A DNA stretch of 60,162 nucleotides from Streptococcus mitis subsp. hohhotensis (GTDB lineage Bacteria > Bacillota > Bacilli > Lactobacillales > Streptococcaceae), in assembly GCF_020089495.2 (NCBI RefSeq), contig NZ_JAIRCA020000004.1, positions 55,510 to 115,671 of the forward strand, read 5' to 3'. Both the position numbers and the translations under genes were made by a program. Under the pieces are notes generated by a model. The model had not been told where the DNA came from, did not search any database, and saw only the letters and a list, made by a program, of their open reading frames with translations. This document shows positions 37,457-46,119 of the stretch, piece after piece. Position 1 is the stretch's first letter. Each line of letters begins with the position of its first letter.

Positions 37457-40400
37457 TCAAGTGCTGGCTTCAGAAATTCCCAAAATTTCTCTAATTTCTG
37501 CTAGGGTCAGACTGCCACGTGACTCTGTGCCATCCAATACTTGTGACACCAGATGTTTCTTCTGTTCTTGGAGTTCCTGGATTTTTTCTTCAATGGTTCC
37601 CTTGGTTACCAAGCGATAGACCTCAACCGTTTCTTCCTGACCCATCCGATGGGCACGGCCAATGGCTTGCGCTTCCACCGCTGGATTCCACCAAAGGTCA
37701 ACCAAGATAACGGTATCAGCACCTGTCAGGTTCAGACCGACACCACCAGCCTTGAGGGAAATCAGAAAGGCATCTCTTTCCCCTTGGTTAAAGGCCTTGG
37801 TCATGTCTTGTCTTTCCTTGGCTGGGGTTGAACCCGTAATTTTAAAGGAAGTCAAGCCCAAGTCTGGCAATTCTTGTTCAATTTTCTCCAACATTCCCTT
37901 GAACTGCGAGAAAATCAAGACACGATGTCCACCGTCTGCCACCTGTAGCAGCAGGTCTCGGAGACTATCCAGTTTGCCACTGGCTCCCTGATAATCTTCC
38001 ATAAAGAGGGCAGGAGTGTCACAGATTTGGCGCAAGCGCATCAGACCAGACAAGATTTCCACACGACTTCGCTGAAATTCCTGATCTGAAACTTTAGCTA
38101 GACGGTCTCGCATCTGTTGCAACTGGGCTAGGTAGATAGCCTTTTGCTGGTCTTCCAGTTCATTCTTATAAACCACTTCGATTAAGTCTGGTAATTCAGT
38201 CAGCACTTCTTCTTTCTTGCGCCTCATAACAAAAGGCTTGATAAACTGAGCCACTCGCTCTGCTGGTAATTTCATAAATTCTTTCTTGCTTGGCAAAAGT
38301 CCTGGCATGACGATTTGAAAAATAGACCACAACTCACCCAGATGATTTTCAATAGGAGTCCCTGACAAGGCAAAGACTGACGGCACCACAAATTGTCTCA
38401 AGGTCTGGGCAATCTTGGTCTGGGCATTTTTCATAACCTGAGCTTCATCTAAGAAAAGGAAGTCAAAGGCCATCCCCTGATAAAGCTCACTGTCCTGACG
38501 GAAGATAGCATAGCTCGTCACATAGATTTGATGGCTCTCAGCAAGAATCTCTTCACGACTAGCTTTCAAACCATGAACAACAGCTACATCCAACTGTGGG
38601 GCAAATTTCTGAAACTCATCTGCCCAGTTATAGATTAAACCTGACGGAGCTAAAATCAAGACCCGACTTTCTTTTGTCACTTGACTGGTCAAAAAAGCAA
38701 TGGTCTGCAGGGTTTTACCCAATCCCACATCATCAGCCAAAATTCCACCAAAACCATAATGATGGAGCATTTGCAGCCAGCCGATTCCCTTTTCCTGATA
38801 ATCTCGCAAGTCAGCCTGAACTTGAGTTGTTTGTCGAGGAAAGTCCTCTGGATGCGTCAAATCGTGAGCCAGATTCTGGAATTCCTGTGAAAAAGAAACA
38901 CGGTCACGTCCTTCAAAGAGATGGGCTAAACTATAGGCCAAGGATTTTCGAGCCTGCAAGGTCCCATCTTTTAATTCAAACTGTCCTAGTTCCTGTAGAT
39001 TTTGGCGAATTTTCTTGGTTTCGTCATCGAAAAAGTAGACTTGATTGGACGAATCAATGTAAAAATCTTGGTTGGCAACCAAGGCCTGCATGGCTTGGTC
39101 AATTTCCTCTTGGGCAATATCTTGAAAATCAAACTGGATTTCCAAGAGACCTCCCTTAGAAGCAATCTGCACTTGAGGACTCGCTAGGCTATAAAGTTCT
39201 TCTAGCTTGTCTGATAGGTCAACATGCCCGAGTTTTTCAAATATTGGAATGATTTCATGGAAGAAATGATAGACAGACTCCGCTTTTAAGGCCTGACGCC
39301 AAGATTGAAAATCTGCTTCAAAGCCCGCAGCCAGACAAACTTGGAAAATTTTTTCTTCTAAGTTAGCATCACTCGAAAATGGCAATTCTTCCAGCTCTTG
39401 TCGGCTAGAGACCTGGTTGTCTCCATAATCAAACTGAATTTCTAGACGAATCCGGTTATCCTCTTCCCTGTCAAAGTAAAAATAGGGAGCAAAAGTTTTG
39501 ATTTGTAAGCGTTCTGGAGCTGAAATAGTGCCCATCTGACTAAAAAAAGTTAAACAAGAAGCCAATTTATCGCGGTCACTGCTATCAAATTGCAGATATT
39601 TCTTTCCATGTTGATCCACAGATAGCGCTTTGATTTCCTTGAGAAGACGCATCTGCTGGTCTGTTAGAAAATAAACCTGTCCTTTATGGAATAGCACAGC
39701 TCCCTGATAAAAGACATTGACCCTAGGACTCTCACTGATTTCCATTTCAAAATAATCCGAGTATTCTGTTACTGTAAAGGCAAATAGATTGGCATCAGCA
39801 TGCATATCCTGAAAAAGTAGAGTCTGGTAGCTATCCACTTGATGGTCAAATTGAAAATGCGGCAAGGTCATCAGTAAATTCACACCCTGCTCAAAAAAGG
39901 TCAGAGGGAAAAAGAGGTGCCGACCTTGGTTTTGGAAAAAGAGGTCTGGAGCCTGTCCTTCCTCCATCAGTCCTCGCAAGAAAGTCAGAAGTTCTTGACT
40001 GGCCTCATCAAAGGCTTCCCAAGAAAGAGACTCCTCATAAATCTTGCCAATCATATAAGACTTTCTCTGCTCGACAATTCTTAAAAAGAGTGGAATATCC
40101 CGAATGACGTAGTATTTTTGGCTATTGATTTGGCCGATTCTCAGGGTCCACAAGATATGATTGGTTCCTGCTTCCACTTGCCCCACAGCCGATAATTCAT
40201 AGGCACGTTCTAATTTTGGAGACAAGATTCGGTCCAAAAATTTGCCACCCAAGGTCACCTTGGTTTCAACGGCTTCTTTTTCTTCATGACCTTCTTCCAG
40301 ACCCTGCAAGATTTCTTGGCCACGCTCATCATTTTTCAGAAAATGCTCCAGCGCTGCTAAATGCACACAGTAGCCCCTCTTTTGGAAAAATTCACAGGCA

Positions 40401-40555
40401 CAAAAAACCAAATCATCCTCTAAACTATAGCGCAGTTCTTCTTCTGCAACGCGAGCGTAGAGCCGATTGTTCTTTTCCTTGATAATGTCAACCTTACCAG
40501 TTTCATAAAGGGCAACGCCTTCGATACGGACTTTCCCCGGAATCAATTTAGCCAT
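37457..40555 (-). CDS. SNF2-family helicase with SWIM zinc finger
   Basis: A 1032-residue ATP-dependent DNA translocase. A SWIM zinc finger is near the N-terminus (CACEFFQKRGYCVH, about 52-65). A bacterial SNF2-associated region follows. The helicase core starts near residue 590: ADDVGLGKTLQTI (Walker A), FLDEAQVMKNAQ (DEAQ, motif II), ALSGTPIENHLGELWSIF (III), and in the C-terminal lobe SLKAGGVGLNLTGADTVI and QAIGRAHRMGQ (V and VI). Such proteins remodel protein-DNA or RNA polymerase complexes (RapA/HepA group). AAGGTAAAGG ribosome-binding site and a TATAAT box precede it. Confidence 0.92.
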   Translation of the reverse strand: MAKLIPGKVRIEGVALYETGKVDIIKEKNNRLYARVAEEELRYSLEDDLVFCACEFFQKRGYCVHLAALEHFLKNDERGQEILQGLEEGHEEKEAVETKVTLGGKFLDRILSPKLERAYELSAVGQVEAGTNHILWTLRIGQINSQKYYVIRDIPLFLRIVEQRKSYMIGKIYEESLSWEAFDEASQELLTFLRGLMEEGQAPDLFFQNQGRHLFFPLTFFEQGVNLLMTLPHFQFDHQVDSYQTLLFQDMHADANLFAFTVTEYSDYFEMEISESPRVNVFYQGAVLFHKGQVYFLTDQQMRLLKEIKALSVDQHGKKYLQFDSSDRDKLASCLTFFSQMGTISAPERLQIKTFAPYFYFDREEDNRIRLEIQFDYGDNQVSSRQELEELPFSSDANLEEKIFQVCLAAGFEADFQSWRQALKAESVYHFFHEIIPIFEKLGHVDLSDKLEELYSLASPQVQIASKGGLLEIQFDFQDIAQEEIDQAMQALVANQDFYIDSSNQVYFFDDETKKIRQNLQELGQFELKDGTLQARKSLAYSLAHLFEGRDRVSFSQEFQNLAHDLTHPEDFPRQTTQVQADLRDYQEKGIGWLQMLHHYGFGGILADDVGLGKTLQTIAFLTSQVTKESRVLILAPSGLIYNWADEFQKFAPQLDVAVVHGLKASREEILAESHQIYVTSYAIFRQDSELYQGMAFDFLFLDEAQVMKNAQTKIAQTLRQFVVPSVFALSGTPIENHLGELWSIFQIVMPGLLPSKKEFMKLPAERVAQFIKPFVMRRKKEEVLTELPDLIEVVYKNELEDQQKAIYLAQLQQMRDRLAKVSDQEFQRSRVEILSGLMRLRQICDTPALFMEDYQGASGKLDSLRDLLLQVADGGHRVLIFSQFKGMLEKIEQELPDLGLTSFKITGSTPAKERQDMTKAFNQGERDAFLISLKAGGVGLNLTGADTVILVDLWWNPAVEAQAIGRAHRMGQEETVEVYRLVTKGTIEEKIQELQEQKKHLVSQVLDGTESRGSLTLAEIREILGISEAST

Positions 40556-40608
40556 ATTTTTACCTTTACCTTATCTTTTTATTATACCATATTTTCCCCT
40601 ATGAAAAT

Positions 40609-40641
40609 AGCCTTCTAGAGATACTTTTCTCCTAGAAGGCT
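40609..40641 (-). terminator. terminator after patB
   Basis: AGCCTTCTAG and CTAGAAGGCT pair perfectly (10 bp, 13-nt loop). Only ATTTTC follows on the minus strand and GGATTTTTA on the plus strand, so efficiency is uncertain. The patB stop is at 40648. Confidence 0.65.
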
Positions 40642-40647
40642 GGATTT

Positions 40648-41814
40648 TTAACGTTTGGCAAAAGTCGTCACAATCCGCTGACAAACTTCTTGCAGCAGGG
40701 ATTTAGGCATGGCTACATTGAGACGGGCATGGAGACTTCCTTCCTCCCCAAAATCCAAACCACGGTTGAGGATAACCTTAGCTTCATTTCTCAACAGCTC
40801 TTGCAATGTTTCATCAGTCAGGTCATAGGCTGAAAAATCAAGCCAAATCAAGTAGGTTCCTTGCGGTTTCATAACCTTGATTTTAGTCTCTTTTCCAAAT
40901 AAATCCACCACGTAATTGATGTGGTCTTCAAAGACTTGCTTGAGTTCCTCTAGCCAACCCTTCCCATAGCGATAAGCAGCTTCTGTCGCCAAATAGCCCA
41001 AGCCTGAAATTTCATGCTGATTATTGGTCAACTGGCGTTTCTGGAAAGCCAGTCTCAACTTAGGATTTTCAATAACTGCATAGGAATTTTTTGTCCCAGC
41101 AATATTAAAGGTTTTAGTAGCACTGGTCAAGACGATAGCAAATTCTTTAAAGTCAGGATTGATGGTATTGAAGGAATGGTGCTTGTGACCAAAGAGGGCC
41201 AAATCTTGGTGAATCTCATCTGAAACCAAGAAAACACCGTGTTTTTGGCAGAGTTGGCCAATCTTCTCCAACACTTCTTTTTCCCAAACACGTCCACCAG
41301 GATTGTGAGGATTGCAGAGAATATAGAGTTTGACCTCCTCTTCCACCAAATCCTTCTCCAGTTGATCAAAGTCAATCTCAAACAGACCATCCTTTTCCAC
41401 CAAAGAATTGGTAATCAATCTACGGTTGTTCAACTTGACACTGCGAGCAAAGGGTGGATAGACAGGTGTGTTAATCAAAACCGCTTCGCCTTCTTTTGTA
41501 AAGGCTTGAATAGCTGTCGAGATGGCTGGTACCACGCCCTCGATAAAGACAAGAGCCTCTTTGTCAAAGTGGTAACCGTGTTGTGTGGCTTCCCACTTTT
41601 GAACTTCCTTAATTAACTCTTCACTGGCATAGGTATAACCATAAACCAGTTGATCAGCGTAAGTTTGCACAGCTTGGCGGATTTCAGGCAAGACTACAAA
41701 GTCCATATCCGCTATCCAAGCTGGTAGGACTTCACTATCCGTTTCTGCTTCTTTCCATTTATAGGTATGGTGCCCTAAACGATTGGGCAGGCTTGTAAAA
41801 TCATATTTTCCCAT
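40648..41814 (-). CDS. patB: MalY/PatB-type cysteine-S-conjugate (cystathionine) beta-lyase
   Basis: A 388-residue class I/II aminotransferase-fold PLP enzyme. It shows WIADMDFVVLPEIRQA near the N-terminus, CNPHNPGGRVW, VSDEIHQDLA and the PLP lysine in TSATKTFNIAG. MalY/PatB members cleave cystathionine or other cysteine conjugates to homocysteine or thiols, pyruvate and ammonia. Seven nt downstream of metB, so the two can convert a homoserine ester plus cysteine to homocysteine. Control by the upstream MET-box is expected. Confidence 0.9.
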   Translation of the reverse strand: MGKYDFTSLPNRLGHHTYKWKEAETDSEVLPAWIADMDFVVLPEIRQAVQTYADQLVYGYTYASEELIKEVQKWEATQHGYHFDKEALVFIEGVVPAISTAIQAFTKEGEAVLINTPVYPPFARSVKLNNRRLITNSLVEKDGLFEIDFDQLEKDLVEEEVKLYILCNPHNPGGRVWEKEVLEKIGQLCQKHGVFLVSDEIHQDLALFGHKHHSFNTINPDFKEFAIVLTSATKTFNIAGTKNSYAVIENPKLRLAFQKRQLTNNQHEISGLGYLATEAAYRYGKGWLEELKQVFEDHINYVVDLFGKETKIKVMKPQGTYLIWLDFSAYDLTDETLQELLRNEAKVILNRGLDFGEEGSLHARLNVAMPKSLLQEVCQRIVTTFAKR

Positions 41815-41821
41815 CTTTGTC

Positions 41822-42916
41822 TTATCCTTCTAAGGCTTGGCGCAAATCTGCAATCAAATCTCTAGCATCCTCAATCCCAATAGACAAACGCAAGAGGTCA
41901 TCTGTCAAACCATAAGAATGGCGCACTTCTGCTGGAATATCAGCATGAGTTTGCGTCGTTGGATAAGTAATGAGACTTTCTACCCCACCCAAACTTTCGG
42001 CAAAAGAGAAGACCTTAAGACTGTTCAAAATGTGAGGAATGCGTGTTTCATCGGCTACTTTAAAGGAAATCATGCCCCCACGACCAGTGTAGAGAACTTC
42101 CTTAACTGCTGGAGAATCCTTCAAAAAGGCAACCACTTCTTGGGCATTGGTTGTTGAGCGCTCCATACGAAGAGACAAGGTCTTGAGACCACGAATCAAT
42201 TGATAACTGTCAAATGGAGACAAGACTGCCCCTGTCGTATTGAGATTGTAGAAAAGCTTCTCGTATAGTTCCAAACTATTGGTCACAACCACACCAGCCA
42301 AGACATCATTGTGGCCTGCTAGATATTTGGTTGCTGAATGAAGAACGATATCTGCTCCATCTTCAATCGGACGTTGGTAGATAGGGCTGTAGAAGGTATT
42401 GTCCACCACCACTTTGGCACCCTTAGCATGAGCTAATTTTGCTAGTTTTTCGATATCAAATTCCAACATCAAAGGATTGGTTGGTGTTTCAATATAGAGA
42501 ACATCCACGTCCTTCTCCAACTCGGCAATCAACTCTTCTTCTGTATTGGCATAGGTAAAATGGAAACGGTCTTCCTGTTCCACTTGATTAAACCAGCGGA
42601 AAGAACCACCGTAAAGGTCACGGACAGCCAAGACCTTACTTCCTACTGGAAAAACGCTAAAGGCCAGTACAATTGCTGACATTCCTGAGCTAGTAGCTAG
42701 GGCATAGTCTGCTGACTCAATAGCCGCCAAGACTTCTTCCGCCTTACTACGAGTTGGGTTTTTGGTGCGCGTATAGTCAAATCCAGTAGATTTACCAAAC
42801 TCTGGATGCTGATAAGTCGTTGAAAAATGAATCGGTGTCACCAATGCACCTGTCGCTTCATCTGATTTGATACCCGCCTGGGCCAAAATTGTGTTGATGT
42901 GTAATTCTTTGCTCAT
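41822..42916 (-). CDS. metB: cystathionine gamma-synthase / Cys-Met metabolism PLP enzyme
   Basis: A 364-residue enzyme of the Cys/Met metabolism family. PLP lysine is in LHSATKYLAGHNDVLAG; other motifs are FDYTRTKNPTRSKAEEVLA, SSGMSAI and ETPTNPLM. It joins an activated homoserine and cysteine to cystathionine; gamma-synthase and beta-lyase members look alike, so the exact reaction is inferred from its partner patB. GGAGGTATTGT precedes the ATG, and an exact MET-box is 78 nt upstream. Confidence 0.9.
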   Translation of the reverse strand: MSKELHINTILAQAGIKSDEATGALVTPIHFSTTYQHPEFGKSTGFDYTRTKNPTRSKAEEVLAAIESADYALATSSGMSAIVLAFSVFPVGSKVLAVRDLYGGSFRWFNQVEQEDRFHFTYANTEEELIAELEKDVDVLYIETPTNPLMLEFDIEKLAKLAHAKGAKVVVDNTFYSPIYQRPIEDGADIVLHSATKYLAGHNDVLAGVVVTNSLELYEKLFYNLNTTGAVLSPFDSYQLIRGLKTLSLRMERSTTNAQEVVAFLKDSPAVKEVLYTGRGGMISFKVADETRIPHILNSLKVFSFAESLGGVESLITYPTTQTHADIPAEVRHSYGLTDDLLRLSIGIEDARDLIADLRQALEG

Positions 42917-42993
42917 ACAATACCTCCAAATCTATAGTAACTATTGTACCACTTATTTTCATCAACTCATTTTCTTCTTTTCAAGAGCTAGTT

Positions 42994-43010
42994 ATAGTTT
43001 CAAACTATAG
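42994..43010 (-). promoter_or_regulatory. MET-box operator for metB-patB
   Basis: TATAGTTT-C-AAACTATA is a perfect 17-bp palindrome. It equals the consensus I remember for the streptococcal MET-box bound by the LysR regulator MtaR/MetR. Only the metB-patB operon lies downstream on the minus strand. Confidence 0.8.
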
Positions 43011-43080
43011 ACTTATCGAGTAAAGCTAAAAAGAATCCAGAAAAGCTTCCAGATTCTTTTGTGAAAATGATTACTAGGTT

Positions 43081-43536
43081 TTACTGTGAACGAAAGAAAT
43101 CCTGTTGGACTAAATAGTCATAATGGTCTTTGTTGAATTGATACTGACCGACATGCTGACTAACCTGACCGACATCCACGGAAAAAATATAGACTTCATT
43201 TTGATAGTTTCAATTCAGCCTAACTGTATTCAAGACTGTCTTATAAGTAAAATCTTTGACTTGATTCCAAGGCATCTCAAGGACTTGTTTAGAGCGATTT
43301 TCAGTTATATCACTGATGTCCATCAAGTAGATTCCCTTTGGTGTGAATACCAGAATCTTAGGCTTCACACTCGACTGAACATAGTAACTACCTCCTATAA
43401 TGAAAAAATCAATAAAGGATTTCAACAATGTCTTTTTCTTGAAAGCCATCAGAAAATTCTTTTGTCCTTCAACGTGACAACTTGAAAGAAATGATGCAAT
43501 CTGTTTTTCTGTTGCAAACTCCATAATAGCGCCCAT
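43081..43536 (-). pseudogene. unknown gene interrupted by an in-frame TGA
   Basis: An apparent 108-residue frame (43210-43536, with GGAGG before the ATG) stops at TGA 43210-43212. The same frame continues for 42 more sense codons (NYQNEVYIFSVDVGQVSQHV...) to a TAA at 43081-43083. So the gene originally encoded about 151 residues. The intact part includes ILVFTPKGIYLMDISDITE, reminiscent of a PH-like membrane-associated domain, but I cannot name the family. Either a single nonsense mutation, or a truncated but still stable protein. Confidence 0.75.
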
Positions 43537-43768
43537 AATCTTACCTCCATAACGATTAGTAAATAGGCAGTTAAGAATTCTTCACTTAAAGAAGAACTTA
43601 TCATTTGTTGCATTTTATCTTACTTTTACAGTAGACGGCACCCCTCCTATAAAATCGTCCTAGCATGTGCATACTTCAGTTAACACTGGAAGAGGATTTA
43701 AAAAATAGCTTCTCACGTTTTTGTTATATTCATTATAACATACATCTAATAAACAATCTAAAAAATGT
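43537..43768. other. gene-free stretch upstream of the broken gene
   Basis: About 230 bp between the broken gene and the BOX element. Small plus-strand frames here have no ribosome-binding site. I see no clear RNA, operator or repeat. Confidence 0.4.
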
Positions 43769-43875
43769 AATACTCTTCGAAAATCAAATTCAAACCACGT
43801 CAGCTTCGCCTTGCCGTACTCAAGTACAGCCTGCAGCTAGCTTCCTAGTTTGCTCTTTGATTTTCATTGAGTATA
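43769..43875. repeat. BOX element (boxA-boxC type, no boxB)
   Basis: Starts ATACTCTTCGAAAATC, contains CACGTCAGCTTCGCCTTGCC (the stretch targeted by the classical BOX A primer, one mismatch) and ends TTTGATTTTCATTGAGTAT. The middle lacks the boxB module, giving about 105 bp. BOX elements are non-autonomous repeats of pneumococci and close relatives. It is inserted between the broken gene and the aliB terminator. Confidence 0.92.
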
Positions 43876-43911
43876 TGCACTTTTCTTCCAACTTCGCTAT
43901 CATTCTATTAA

Positions 43912-43944
43912 AAAACGACAGTTTCCTTCGAAACCATCGTTTTT
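43912..43944 (-). terminator. aliB terminator
   Basis: AAAACGA and GTTTC pair with GAAAC and TCGTTTT around a small loop, with a T run on the minus strand. The aliB stop is at 43957. Confidence 0.75.
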
Positions 43945-43956
43945 CTTGAAAAATCC

Positions 43957-45915
43957 TTATTTGACATGTTTTGCCAATTCTTCTTGGGCTTTTTTATTGG
44001 ATTCTTCTTTTTCTTTCAGCCATTTTTCTTTGGCTTTTTCATATTCATCTTTTGTGACTGTTTTATCTTGTACTTTGAGGTATTTATATGATTCAACCCC
44101 TTTATTACCAGCCAATGAATATGGTGATGAGAAAGGAACTAGTTTTCTCAATGTTGGTGTTCCACCAAGTGAAACATTTGGAATTGCTAGAGAGCTATCT
44201 ACCAACCAAGCTTGGGCATCCGCATATTTTTCATAACGTTTAGCCGGCTCTTGCTCCTTATTAGCTTCTTCCAACATTTGAGTGTAGACATCCAATCCAA
44301 CAGCCTTGGCCTTGTCATTGGCTTCACCTGGCTCTATACCTAGATTTTGCATCAAACCACCAGAATTAACGTTAAAGACGTCAAGATAGGTTGATGGATC
44401 TTGATAGTCTGGACTCCAACCACCGTTGTAAAGATCATAATCCTTCTGAGCTGCAGTCTGAGCAAGATAACCTGAACTCTCATAGTCTTCTGTAGAAAGT
44501 TGGTGAACATCAATGACAACATTTTCTGCACCTAAGACAGATTCTATTGATTGCTTCATGGAATTGATTCCTTGAATTTCTGCCTTATTTGTCAAATCTA
44601 CAGTTTTATCTAAGTGGATAGGGAATTGAACTCCTTTAGCTTGGAGTTCTTTCTTAGCCTCTGCAAATTTAGCCTTGGCTTTTTCAGCATTGTAGTATGG
44701 ATCTTGGGCATCCGCAAAGTTGATTCCTTGCCATTCTTTACCATAATTCACCATCTTAGAGGCTACTACTTCACCAAAGTCTTTTCCGTTGATACTTACG
44801 AAGTTTGGAGGAACAACCAAGTTACGCAAAATCTTAGTTGCACCATCTTCTCCCTGAGATTGAGCCCCGTAGGCTGTACGGTCATAGGCAAAATTAATGG
44901 CTTGGCGGAAGTTTTTGTTAAGAACCGCTTCTTGAGTCGATTTCTTCTCAGCATCACTTGTCTTGGAAGTGAATTTATAAGATTTTCTATCTAGGTTAAA
45001 GTTTAAGAAGTAAGAAGTAGCATCTTGCATGCTATAGATGATATTGTCCTTATTCTTCTCTTTAATTCCTTCAAAGCTTGAACTGTTTGGATAGAGACGA
45101 GCATAGCTATAAGCCCCCTCCACGAAGTTACGAGCCAGTGCATCCTGGTCACTACCATCATAATAGGCCAATTTCACATCATCTACAAAAACATTTTTAG
45201 CATCCCAGTAACTAGGATTTTTCTTGAATTCGATAACTGATTTTGAAACAAAGGATTTCATCAAGAAAGGTCCATTGTACAAAATGCTAGATGGGTCTAC
45301 CTTCCCAAAATCATCCCCTTTTGATTTCAAGAAATCTGCGTTGACTGGGAAGAGAATGGTTGAGGTTGTTTTTGAGTTCCAATAAGATTCTGGTCGTGTC
45401 AATGTATATTGAACGGTTTGGTCATCAAGAGCCTTGACTCCGACAGTTGAAAAGTCTGTTGTTTTACCGTTGATATAGTCATCCAAACCTGCAACGGATT
45501 CTTGCACCAAGTACAAGGCTTCGGATTTTTTATCAGCCGCATATTTCAAACCTGTCACAAAGTCTTGAGCAGTTACAGGAGCATATTCTTCTCCATCTGC
45601 AGTATACCATTTAGCATCTTTACGCAGTTTGTAGGTATAAGTCAAACCGTCTTGAGAAACGCTCCAATCCTCTGCCAAGGATGGAATATAGTTCCCATAT
45701 TGGTCATTTTCCATGAGACCATCTACTAGATTAGTCACAATATCATTGGTCGTTGCACGGTTTTCTGCTAGGTAATTCAAACTAGATGGATCACTAGTAT
45801 AAACATAGTTATATGCTTTTGACCCTGTGCTAGAATTTCCACACGCGCTTAATAAAATACCTGCACTTAACACGACACCTGCAAGTGCTGCATACTTGGC
45901 TTTAGACTTTTTCAT
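43957..45915 (-). CDS. aliB: oligopeptide-binding lipoprotein (AliB/AmiA type)
   Basis: A 652-residue solute-binding protein of the OppA family (SBP_bac_5). Lipoprotein signal with lipobox LLSAC (Cys about 25) and then GNSSTGSKAYNYVYTSDPSSL. Internal motifs include TNLVDGLMENDQYGNYIPSLAEDW and YKLRKDAKWYTADGEEYAPV. It captures oligopeptides for the Ami ABC transporter, whose permease and ATPases are elsewhere. AliB and AliA are similar; the choice follows its place next to murJ and metB. AGGAGGTTCTGGAG upstream of the ATG. Confidence 0.9.
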   Translation of the reverse strand: MKKSKAKYAALAGVVLSAGILLSACGNSSTGSKAYNYVYTSDPSSLNYLAENRATTNDIVTNLVDGLMENDQYGNYIPSLAEDWSVSQDGLTYTYKLRKDAKWYTADGEEYAPVTAQDFVTGLKYAADKKSEALYLVQESVAGLDDYINGKTTDFSTVGVKALDDQTVQYTLTRPESYWNSKTTSTILFPVNADFLKSKGDDFGKVDPSSILYNGPFLMKSFVSKSVIEFKKNPSYWDAKNVFVDDVKLAYYDGSDQDALARNFVEGAYSYARLYPNSSSFEGIKEKNKDNIIYSMQDATSYFLNFNLDRKSYKFTSKTSDAEKKSTQEAVLNKNFRQAINFAYDRTAYGAQSQGEDGATKILRNLVVPPNFVSINGKDFGEVVASKMVNYGKEWQGINFADAQDPYYNAEKAKAKFAEAKKELQAKGVQFPIHLDKTVDLTNKAEIQGINSMKQSIESVLGAENVVIDVHQLSTEDYESSGYLAQTAAQKDYDLYNGGWSPDYQDPSTYLDVFNVNSGGLMQNLGIEPGEANDKAKAVGLDVYTQMLEEANKEQEPAKRYEKYADAQAWLVDSSLAIPNVSLGGTPTLRKLVPFSSPYSLAGNKGVESYKYLKVQDKTVTKDEYEKAKEKWLKEKEESNKKAQEELAKHVK

Positions 45916-46052
45916 CTCCAGAACCTCCTGATTTAAATATTTGTCTTATTATACAACTTGAGTTTTATTTAGTCAATAGTTTTTTAAGTAAAATTTAAGA
46001 AAAATAAAATTACCATCTACAAACTTTAGTTATCATTCTACAAATTAATAAA

Positions 46053-46103
46053 AAAGAGAATAATCTAAGCATTTCATGATAGAAATGTTCAAATTATCCC
46101 TTT
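46053..46103 (-). terminator. murJ terminator
   Basis: A long imperfect hairpin (about 22 pairs, G-T pairs and one bulge) joins AAAGAGAATAATCTAAGC/ATTTC to GAAAT/GTTCAAATTATCCCTTT, with T-rich sequence after it on the minus strand. Confidence 0.6.
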
Positions 46104-46119
46104 TATTTATAAATATTTT

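Noticed and set aside
38596..39159. 187-codon plus-strand ORF inside the SNF2 gene
   Set aside because: Antisense shadow of a well-supported helicase gene; the composition is that of a reverse-complement frame.
42917..43080. T-box or SAM riboswitch upstream of metB
   Set aside because: I find no T-box sequence, specifier stem or S-box core; the exact MET-box palindrome explains regulation.
43123..43485. 120-codon plus-strand ORF
   Set aside because: It is the mirror of the interrupted minus-strand gene, has no ribosome-binding site and resembles no protein.
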